64,000 nucleotides of DNA from Agelas oroides. Its lineage: Eukaryota > Porifera > Demospongiae > Agelasida > Agelasidae. Positions 46,501-58,500 of the stretch are shown here, piece by piece; position 1 is the first letter of the stretch; each line of letters opens with the position of its first letter. Location of the stretch: the NCBI GenBank assembly GCA_949130485.1, contig OX422191.1, forward strand, positions 2,927,840 to 2,991,839. Direction: 5' to 3'. The notes beneath the pieces were generated by a model, which had not been told where the DNA came from, searched no databases, and saw nothing but the letters and a program-made list of their open reading frames with translations. A program made the position numbers and the translations under genes.

Positions 46501-49500
46501 TAAAAAAAATACCACCTCCTTTCTTGCATACTGGCTGCAAGTGCTAATAAACAACAACAACAACAACAACAAACAAGACTTGGTGAGCAGGAAAGCCTAA
46601 GAATGAGGGTAGCATTCTGAGTTGACCAGTAGCTTTAACAATCAGAAACTGAATCATATAGACAGGCAACCATCGGTTTACATAGCTTGGTATATTGTGG
46701 GTCCTGGTTAATTGAGTACAAGCATATATACATATAGTGTAACTGCCAAACATGGGAAGTCTTTCACAGGGTTTGATGTTTGTAGTGGTACGTACATTCA
46801 CATGTTAGTGTACTATTATTGCTTTGTGCAATCATGTCATACTTACGTGATGTGTGTGTATTTCGATATTACTTGTTCTTATATTCAGAGTCAGAAGGTG
46901 CATATATGAATCACTGTACCATGGGATTGAGTCAGTTCTATGTCCTTACAAGAAGTCACTAAGTAACAGTACAATGTTCATTGCTCCTCTGTGACTTGGA
47001 GTAGCAGTGCCTAGTTAATTGATCACTGTCCTATGTGGTTGCATAGGATATTGCACAGATTGCACATGCTGTGCCAGCAGTGCTAGCAGTGCTAGCAGTG
47101 CCAGCAGTGCTAGCAGTGCTAGCAGTGCCAGCAGTGCTAGCAGTGCCAGCAGTGCTAGCAGTGCCGGCAAAGAACAAAGTAATCCAGCCATGTCCACAAC
47201 TGTTCTGTGGTTAAACCAACCATTGTGGTTACCCTGGTTGCAGACAATCTGAAGAAGCTATTCTTAGAGACTAATTGCACAAGCAACCTCACGTGTAAAG
47301 CTGCCACCACATCATCTTACCACACAATGATCTACAAAGGAAACACAACCCTGCAACATCAGCAGGGTAGTCACCACAGCTACATGATCAAAGTTTCTGT
47401 TATATAATAGAGGCTGACTTCTAACAGATGGTGGTTACTTAGCTACCATTGCATGATAGTCAACCTAGCTTCCTTTCTGGACTGTACTGTGAGAGATAAG
47501 TGCGAGCATGGTATATCTTAAGCCTCATTCCCAGGCCTACCACATTATTGATTTGGACTGGACCGAAGTGTAAAGATGGGGGAAGCCTGGAATGAGGCTA
47601 TGGTGCACCAGCATTACAATGTGGTTGCACTATTGTAGCGCTTCAAATTCTATCTCACATATGTAGTGGCTGTAAGATGTATTTGTCTCAACTGCATCAT
47701 ATACACTAAGTGTCATTACTTGCTACTGCTGCCGGATATACTAATTTTAGGATATGTGTACGCACATGCGCGCATGCGACTACAAGAATTACTTAGTTAA
47801 AATGACCATGAGTGCGGGTTACTGCACTTTCAGGGTTCATTGAACAGGTGGGTAGTATGATTAAAGGAATTCCAAAACACAGCCATCATCCATCAACTCT
47901 TACAATTCCCTCTAGCTTCAAAGAGCTGCACAGACACTTGTCTGCTAGCCAACATTTATCTATGCATCTATCTGGAGGCTATTATCCAGTTCAGAACCAC
48001 GGATAATATGATGCTTTCTCTGGAATTAAATGCCAAGCCTGCATTTCTCACTTAAGAATGATCAGGGTGTCATAGTCTTCATCCTTATGCAGAGCTGTTG
48101 CTTAAGCTCTGGTTCTCCATCAGAGTTTCATAGCATCTTCATTGTCAAGCAGTAAAATGACTGATAAACATATATATATAGACTCACAACCACCAATCAT
48201 GCATAGGCAATGAGCAGTGATTGTAATGCAGAAACATCAATCACATTTGTATAAGACCAATTCCATGAGCAACAAAGCTCTCTGTGACTTTTTTTATTTC
48301 TCTACATTTCAGATTGTGTTTGTGCGGCCTGCCTCTGAGCTTGGAAGTCTTGCTCAGCAGTATGGGTTCAGCCAAAATGAAGTTGTTGCACTGACAGACA
48401 GGTAAAGTATGGCAATTACCAGAGTGAGTATAGACAAATGCAGAGTATGCATATATTAAGAAACAAAGACTTACTGATGGGAGCAACTGAGGTGCAAAAT
48501 TAAGAAAGTGTGGGGCTACTGAAAGAAAATATCCTCACTTCAAATGTAGCTGCCAGATATACTGTTTTTAAGGATATGTGAAATAAATTTTTTCATGTGA
48601 AATATCAGCAAAGTAAGGTGTCTTAAGGTGGCAGAGAACCCAGTACTTTCAAGGTCGACAAACCTGGAATCGTAGATGCGTCCATCAGTGGCAATTTTGG
48701 TTCATGAATATATTAATAAGCTACTAAAACCCTTTTTTAAAATTAGGCAAAGCAAGATTGCCCTAAACCAAAAGGAGAATATTGTTAGGGTGGAAGGAAA
48801 TTTGACCATGCAGCTTCTGGTCAAAGCTCGATTTGAGGAAGCAAAGGAGATGGAAAGATTAAGAGTGGAAAAGAAGGAAAACCGTAAGTGGCCGCAAACC
48901 CTAACCCTGAAACTAGGAGTAACACTGGTCCTGACTGTAACCCAGGTTTATGTTTTTGTTAACCTCCGCCGAGTGACTTCCGCCGCCACCTTAAGGAAGC
49001 AAGTAGAGAATGGTCAGGTCATTCCTTCAGCTGATGAGATTGTAACATACACACCAGGGGTAGCTAGCTATACACTTGTAAAACCAAACCATGTTTATAA
49101 GTACAGATACTATATGCATTGTGTTTACTTATGCACATATTTTCGCCCACATGCAGTCAGTTCCTAATGCCTGGATTAGTGGACTGTCACCTTCACCCTG
49201 CACAGTATATCAGAGCTGGCACAAAACAAGGGCCAGCATTTGTTGACTATGTTTTCAATACTTTAATTCCTTCTGAAGTGCCATTCAGAAACACTACATT
49301 TGCACGGGAGGTGTCCATGGCACTAGTGGTAAGCTGGTTTTTCATTTAGTGTTTTATACGTTATTAATGGTAGATCAATGTGTGTAGGCAATGGGGGGGG
49401 GGGGCTGGGGGGACTGAAGCCCCCCCAGATTTTTAGCTCATGTTACTATGTGTACAAACAGTTACCGCAAAAGGACGTCCAAAATTTATTATTATAGAAA

Positions 49501-52500
49501 AACAAGAGAGAAAAAAACAGCTTTCAGGTTATAAGCAGTGTTACACATACAAAAATCAAAGCTTAGAAGCTGGATCTACTTTGCACTTGCGCCATGTGCA
49601 GTGATTGCTGACCTAGTGGTCTCATTTCCAGACTTGAGCGGGAGCCTCAGAACTCATTCCCTGACCTAACTAGCGATCCTAGAGGCTAAGCCCCCCCCCC
49701 CCCCCCCCCCACCACTTCTCAAAAGTTGTCTATGCCCCTGAGATCCCAACTCTGTTTGACTCACTATGCAGGAATAGCCTATTCTTAGGTCTTCACCCAG
49801 CTTAGCTTACATCATGCACATACAGCAAGTAATGTAAAACTGGGTGAGGCCTTGAGATAGGTATTCCAAAATATTATGATCAAGTCAACTACCAGGTAAT
49901 TGTGCAGGCACATTATCATGTTTCTCATCTACAACTTCAGTACTGAATATTGCATTGCACCATCCCATAGAGACGCACCCTACAACATGGCACTACCACG
50001 ATTGCACATACTGCATCTGCTAGTGTAGACAGTAACCTGGAACTGATTAGAGTAGTCGGTAAGTTCATTGCTAAGTGATCTGGAGTATGGTAGCATTTAC
50101 TGCATGAGCTCTGAATTTGTTTAACTGCTGTTCCAGCAGTTTTATGGATACACCCCTACTGACATGATTGACAAGCTGTACAATTATTAAAACAGTATTC
50201 TCCCGACAATACACTCATGGGCAATGAACTTAAGTGGCTCTTCAAAGAGGGGAGTGGGTGTATTTTCTAGAGTTATGATATTTCTCTAGAGAATACAGCC
50301 ACCTCACACGCAGTTAGTCTATAGCTGTATACATGTACATGTGGTGTGATTCTGCAATTAATGCTTCTCTTGTGGAAAATTTACCTCTCTCTCAAATTTC
50401 ATAGGCATTCATTCAGTGTGTTTAAGATATATGTACACTTTCTGCTTGTGGATGTAGCTATGCTATTTCTCGCTTTCATGCATATACAAAACAGAAGCTA
50501 TATGAGTGTAAGTTGCGCATATACAGGTCCATAAACATGGCCAAGTGGTGGTAAACACTCATAATAATAATAGGGAAATGTAAATAATGTAAATAGTAGA
50601 AAAACTAATTCATAGATAGCTTAAGGTTACGGGATACAGTTTGCTCATTAATGTTTATTTACCTTCCTTTTCTCCGTGCAGGATCCAGGCATGCATGCGT
50701 TTAACTTTACCGCTAAAAACGTTACATTAGCCTGTAACAGCCGTGCTGGTTGGGTGGGCGGAGCAGGCAATTTGATAGCAGTGCCTGCGGTTAATAGTCC
50801 GCGTACGAAGTACTGACTTTGGCGTCAGTTATTTCCTGTTGGAAGAACATATATTACACTGTATCTGAATTCTACGAAGACAGGCGCAGGGCGGCTCAAA
50901 GAGTTTTTCGCCGAGACGACTTACCGTTTTTGATATACGCCTAGATTTAGTCGCTTGGTCGGTCGTGTCACTCGCTTCCCCTGGCACACAGTGACGAAGT
51001 TGCTCCGAGCCGCCCTCAAGTAAGTTGAGTATTACCCGTAGGTGTTGCAAAGTTGTACCTGCAATCCTCTCTGAAGACAAAATCTGACACCAAAAGTCAC
51101 AAACTTTGTCATCGCCGCTCGCCTTAGGACGCTGTACATAAGAATTAATACTATACTGGTTAAAAGGTACTCATAGTACTGTTATATGTCGCTTCTATTG
51201 CGTGCTGTAACTGGTTCCTGCACGGAGAAAAGGAAGGTAATATTTTCTCACGAATATTAATGAGCAAACTGTATCCCGTAACCTTAACAAGAAGTAGAAG
51301 CAGGGATGCTAGACTGGCGTTAACATCTACATCTATTTTACCAAATTGCTTATAAATTATGCTGTTGCTATACACTGTGCATGTACGCATTAAATAATGT
51401 ACGTCATGAACAATTTCACAGGTGAACTGAGACAAAGGGCAATTATAGCAGGGCTTGCCATTGACTTTCTTCCACCTGCATTTACAAGACCAGACTTTCA
51501 GGCACCAAGCACTCAGCAGGTTCTGAATGATACAAGAAGGTATAAATGGATTCGATGCCCTTTTGTAAGGCACAAAGTACTCAACAGTTTCTGAATGATT
51601 CAACCAGGCATTTATGTGTAATTACTTCTCAAAAGAGAATGTGTACTTTTTTTGTTGAGGTCATTTACATGCTGCCCAAAAGAGAAAACAAAATTTCCAT
51701 TTAGTAGTAGCTAGTGTGAAGTCAAAATATGGGAACAGTCCAGCACTTGTATTGACTGCTAGGTCATGCACCAGCAACCCCTGTATGCTACTGGAAATAG
51801 TAAAGTCATGATCATGACACACACTGTATCAAATATCAGTTAAAGTCATGATCATGACATACACTGTATCAAATATCAGTTCATTTTTTTCCATAGGTTG
51901 ATTGAACTGGTCCGAAGAGAAGAGGTATATATAATTAGTTATACACGCAATATATATATATATATCACTCGCAGTGTTAGAATGGAGATAGGGTGCATGT
52001 GGTAAACATTTATGGGGTAAAATTGCTGAGGGCTTGTGTGTCTTGTAATACCATATATGTCAAAATTTTCACATTGGATTCATTTTTGAATATTTTTGTT
52101 AGTCCACATTTGCAAAGCATGAAGCTGAATCGCTACATGTGCTACACGTTAGTATGTGGTATATGCATTGTGCTATTGAGCGAATCTTGCTACTGTAAAC
52201 TAATGCAAGCTTTTGCAAACTATTATCCTTGCAAAGTCGAATACGTTTGGTCTCGGGCCAGGTGGTATAAGTTGGGCCACAGGTTGGGCAATTTCAGTTG
52301 TGTTACAAGTTGTATGAGTTGAATCACAAGTTAGGTGGTATAAGTAGTTCAGATTATTAGATAGCACTACATCCTTGTCGTGGGGCCATGGCATTATGAT
52401 GACTAACTGATGTACAGTCAATTGCAATATTACAATCTTTTTATGGTATTAAAAATCCAAAAATTGCATTCTTTTCTATGCGTTGTTTTTAGTACTAAGG

Positions 52501-55500
52501 GTGCATGACAATAAGAGTGCATGTGCAAGTTCCATATGGTTTCCAGATGCATCATCTGGGCTGTATAATGTATCATGTGGGCTTGTCTTTTTCCCAGAAT
52601 CCCCTGATGCTTCCATCTTTAGATGTTGAAGGCAGTGGTTCAGTTACTACGGAGCTACTACAGGGCTTTGGAGAAATTATTGCAGAGGACACAAACGATG
52701 ATGTCATAGTCCAGGTAGTTAAGTATATATGTACGTAGCCATCTCACAGTTGATGAGTTCTATCTCTGTGGTTGAAACCGACACCCTTGCCATGTTACAT
52801 TTATGTAGCAGTTGGTACCTGGAGATCTTGGGTGACTTCAGAACACTGTAATAATAAATCTTGAGGTTGTTCATAGTTTGGCAGTTTGCTATGGTGCTGA
52901 GTCACACTATTCACAAGTTGGGTGGTTAGTGAAGTGATAATAATCTTGTTTGAGACAGTTATTACCAATTTCAATTTTCAGTTATGTGCAATCTGTGGCA
53001 TCAAAAATGTAACAATCACAAACTGAAATTGGCTATCCTATAGCTAAGTAACCAAGCTGAATTTAACCTGCAAGGGAGTCAAGTCGGACTGGTATCTGTT
53101 TCCTTGATCAACAACAAGGAGGGACCTTGTGGAGCAGTACATATGTACTTAACATTTCACCAGGCTCTTCCACATACAGTAGGTAACACAGTCAGCAAAT
53201 GAGGCTGTAATGAAGCCAATGAGCCATTTAACTGCTGCTTCCTGGCCCTTTCTTTTTTTTTTTTTTGGTGGTTTGGCTTTGGTTTTTGACTGCCTGAAAA
53301 ACACATTAACAGCAGCGACAAACATTTGTATCAAGACAGTCCATTCCTCTTTACTTACAGGGACATTTAGCCGTAGGAAAAACAAGTGAACCACGGAACA
53401 CCACTTTACCACAGTGGGAGGCATTAGGAGTTCTTCCTGTAAACAGGGTGAGTATATTCTTTTCAATGAGAGAGCAGATTGATGTGATTGTTAAAATGAA
53501 CATTAACAAGTGGGAAAAAGTTTTCTAAATGAAAACAAGTGGCATGTAGGAATGGAATTCTCAAAAACCAAACAAGCAAGATGGGAATGACACCAAAATT
53601 AGTACTTTTTACACCATCTATGTGATATCGTGGGTTATTTCAATGACAGTTTATTTGGAACTCTACAAGAAACAAGCTAGCTTATTTATACAAAACCAAA
53701 CAAAGAATGGAACAATAAAGAATATTCTAGAAGGTAATGTTAATTATACTCTAAGCATAGAAGTGTGAGGATAAACAGTATAGGGCTAATACAGTCAATA
53801 TTTACTATTAACACATTAACGGGTACAGAGTGATAATGGTGATAACTAGCTCAACTTCCTAAGTAAAACTAATACCAAAAAGTGTAGCTATTGTTTAGTA
53901 GTTCAGTCACCACAATCTATACATCTTCAGAGCCGGCAGCAGTTTTACAGCTGGTATACAGCCATGGCCCTATCAGTTTTTGAGGAAGAAAAATGGCATC
54001 ATTTGGATTCCATCTTACGTGCGTGTAGCTTCCCCCAGGTTTCATTGTGGCTCCCGATGTCTAAAGTATGATGAAGCTCTCTCCGGACCTTTTTTTTATT
54101 AAAGCTTTGAGCATCCAAAGTCATGATAAGAGGACTGTCAATTTTCCATACAATATTGGGTGTTGGACTTGCAGTCACAATGGGGGCAAGGCTAACATCC
54201 ATGGAATTCAATGTTGCATGCCTGCAAATGCTGTCAACCTTCAAAAGAGGCGAGATGAAGCATTTCACATCACATTTTCGCAACATGAGTTTGGAAAAGT
54301 GCTCCTGTGAGGCGGTCATTTCAGTGTATTTTACAGCATTGATTGATTGACAAGGCTTGTTTTGGTGTTCTTAACTCCTACACAAACAGCAGTAGCATGA
54401 CCATCTCACTTGCATGACCATCTCACTTGATTGCACATGCTCTGTCAGCAATCAGCTAGCCGTAAACATTCGCAAATGTTAATCAAACAAGGTGGCCATA
54501 CTACTTTTAGTGACTCTGAGGTCTACTACTTCAATGATGCTTTCAAAGTGACATTAACAGTCCTGTTGCTCATGGAAGCACTCAAGAATGACTGATATGC
54601 CTCGTGAAGGCATGTAAATAATCTAGAGCAGACTTTTTGAATGTTGCATTTGTGTCTGTGCTATTTTAATGTGGAAACCACTCAAAACCAGGCCATCTCT
54701 ACATCTGGAGTACTACCCTGTAAAATATGCCTCTCACACTATCTGTCATGCCACAACTATAATACTCCAAATTATTAGCATAGCAACAGGCACTTCAATT
54801 CAAAAACTCCCATTCAAGCATATTTGCTGTTCACCTACTCTATGCACAGTGGTAGCTAGCTATAAATTGAATCACAGTGTTGTAAAAGTTGATAGGCATA
54901 CAAGTTGAATCACAGATGGAATAAGTATTCTTTGCGTTGACAATATTTAATACACAGAAGCAGCAGATGGCAGTTGCCATTACTCTGATCACAGAACTAT
55001 GACTGTATATTAAAACCAAACCCTGAACAGGTGGCATTGAATGGTTATATGCAAACATTTGGGTGGGCTGGTGGAATCAGCTCAGTGGTCAGAACACTTG
55101 CAGTTCATGCCAGCTGGACCCCCAGCTGCATTGGATTTCCAGTGGTTGCTGTTTTTTTTACTTCATGTAATTTTCCCACCAAATGTGCCTCATGCTACGT
55201 AAAGAGAGAGAATATTGATAGACAGATAACCTGGCAAGGGGGGAAAAAATGTAAATTCAATGACCAAAGCACTTCAGTAGATCACTTCAAAATCCTTGCA
55301 GGTTTGTGAAGTCTTTTTTTTTTATGTAGTTTTAAAAAAAATTGTTTCTTTCAGACATTGTTCCACAATGTTCACCTACGAGGCAGTGAAATGGAGATCT
55401 TCAGAGACAGAGGAATATCTATTGCACATTGTCCATTTTCCAACCTGAAGTAAGTTTATCAGTCACTTTGTGATACATAATTATGTATATATGATTGTAT

Positions 55501-58500
55501 AATGAAGTGCTGTACATACTTTCAGCTTTGAATTTATACTGAATTTATACTGAACACTTTGAACTCTCTAAATTGTTCTCAGCCCAGGTGTGTTCCACTT
55601 CAGCTTTTGTGACTTATCAGTTACTCTTTCTCTCTTAATCCAAAGTGTAGGAAGTGGTGTTCTTGATGTGCGGAAAATGCTGAACTTTGGAATTAATGTT
55701 TGCTTAGGAACAGGTAAGATACTTTTACAGCAGTATTGAAAGAACAAGAGAGCTTTCTATATACAGTGAAATTTACAAAATTGCAAAGGTTTACAGTAAG
55801 CAAAGGAAGCCCTAGTAATCAAATGTTCTAAATTTTCGCCTATGCCTGGCCCTGGCAGATATCACTATTGTGAGATATACTCGTGAAACTACATCATTCA
55901 AAGATGGTCTCAGAAGCAATCTCAGAGCTTCTGATTTTAGAAGTGGGGGCATTACTCATCAGTAGGTCCACTCAATAATCCACGTATCTTCCACTGCCAC
56001 TGCTATAGCACATTTCATAAGATGTGCTCTACATCTACTGATGCTTTGCCATTTATACACCCACTTGCAGATACTGGAGCTGGAACTGTGTTTTCTATGC
56101 TGGATGTTATGAGGGTAGCCCAACTTGCTTCCAGTGCACTCAGCCAGAACCTCAGCATGGCCCTGCCTCCTGACTACACACCACTCACCACTGCAGACGT
56201 GTTCTACATGGCTACCATGGGAGGAGCTCGAGGTATTAACCTTTCATACTGGAATTATAGTATATAGAATTAATATATTGTCCCCCCACTTGTTCACTAT
56301 ATATCCACATTATACAAATGTGCACTGCAGAGTCAATTATGGAGACTTAAATGTACCCTTGTCCTAACTGAGCATGGTGACAGAGTGGAATGTCTATGTC
56401 TAAACTCATGCACAATAGTTGTCTCTAGATAATAATTAAAATCAAAAATGTGCACCAAACTCACTGAATATTATACATTTAATGGTAGTGTAGCCTATAG
56501 GTACTTATGTATTCTACCAAGGGGAGAACCATTCATAGTCTGACAAATGTACCTTCTAAGAGGTATACACATTACGCATCATAGCTGATTTCCCCAGTTT
56601 TATGTAACACTTGAGTGGCATGGTACTGTTACCATGTTTGAAGTGGATGACTACTGCAAATCAGAAGGTGCTCTTTCATAAGATAAAATTTTCATGTTAA
56701 AAGTATTTTCTTATAGAAACTGATGGGCTACAAAAGTATGTTGCCGCCGATATATTTCAGTGTCATTGATAAACAACAAGTGCATAACACTATGTATCGT
56801 AGTAACCTACCAGACTTAAATACTCATGAATCACGTGCATACATTACTAAATATAGAACAGTAATAATAGAACTGTGACATCACTACGTATGAGAGCAGC
56901 TGAGTGCTGCCACTGGCATGAAGTAGTTTGCAAGGGTTTGCTACATATACTTGTGTGATCACTGTGAGGGCGGGCAAGTAGAAAACGGGTAGACCAACGA
57001 TTGTAGCTTCAATTTAACAAGGCAAAAATAATGCAGTACATAGCACTGTAGCTCGTACCTGTGCATAACCTGTGTGTTTATCAATCACAATAGTTACATC
57101 ACCAGCTAGTCAGGAGCCTGGGCTTTATTTTTGCACTATAAAACATTTTTGTCGCCGTCCACGCCAATGAAATACCAAATTTAATTTGTTCCCATTCACG
57201 GTGTAATGAATGAACAGAAGACAACTTACAGACATCAAGCCACACTGAAACAAGATTATTACCCATTTGTACACCCCAATTTGGCCCATACCTTCCCCCT
57301 GGCTTCCTTCCTACCCATTAAATTCATCAAAATGGTCATGTTGTTACTCTTCTACGAGTAGTGGATATTGGACAGTCACACATGCTTACTTACCTGTTTG
57401 ATACAGTTGCAATCTTAAACTAAAACTTCAGTCTCTTGACCTATTAGAGCAACGGCACATTTCGAGCACCAAGGTCACTGAGATGTATATTTATTCATTG
57501 CAGCAACTGGCTTTGGTGACACAGTTGGAAATTTTGAGGTATGTATGCATCACTGAAACCAAGTAAATGTGGGATAAAATATTGATTGGTGTGTGACATT
57601 AAAGCATACAGAACAGCACATACTTGAGAAATGGTCCAGAAGCACAATACTGTGCACATATCAGGCCCGTAGCCAGGATTTTCAGAAGGGGGGGTTACAT
57701 GGGTGTCTGATGTGTATATATGTATGCATAAGCATGCAAGACTAGGGGGGGTTGGGTGCATGCTCCCCCAGGAAATTTTTAGAAATTAGATGCTCTGAGA
57801 TTGCTTCTGAGGCCATTTTGAGACAGAAAAGCAGAGCTGTAATAGCTACATGGCTTGCAGAGTATTGCCAGACTACGTATGATTGTTTACTTTCATACTA
57901 TAATCAGTCTAGTGAACCTACACCATAACCACAGAATGATGGTACAATGAATCATTCTGTTTCAGGTTGGCAAGCAGTTTGATGCTCTCCTGGTTGATAC
58001 CAGTGCTCCAGTTTTTGATACCTTTGCAACTGACACCAGGAATGTAAGCAAAGGCTAACCTTAAAGTACATGAAGTTATTTAAAGTCTTTCTATGCAGAA
58101 GCAGTATAGCCTCATTCACACCCTCTCCTGCCACAAAACAAAGGAGGGGGTATTAGTATTTCCATATAAAGCTCAAAATGCATTCGAGTACTACTTTCTT
58201 CTTGTAATTGAGAGAAGTATATCTTTATAGCCATTGAAGCACATTAGTTTGGGATGCAGGTAGGTTTCTGACTTCTGGAGTCCGCTGATGCACAGTAGGT
58301 TTATTTTTACTGTGCAGTCATTGGAGTTCAATACATCTTTAGTCTCATGAATAGACTGTAGTTACTATGTTCTACTATCTCTCCTTTACATACAGGACAA
58401 GATTGAGAAGTTTCTATACGTGGGTATGTCACTAAGACACCTTCTACATTTAACTTGCATACCGATGATTTAGTACTTCAAGAAAGCTCCTCGGATAAAA

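Noticed and set aside
47015-47252. Ser/Ala- or Leu/Ala-rich frames
   Set aside because: They arise from the 9-bp tandem repeat AGCAGTGCT and are open on both strands.
48676-49167. A 163-codon + strand frame ending near exon 3 of copy B
   Set aside because: It joins the third TTAA element to intron sequence. Exon 3 is read in a different frame after a proper acceptor.
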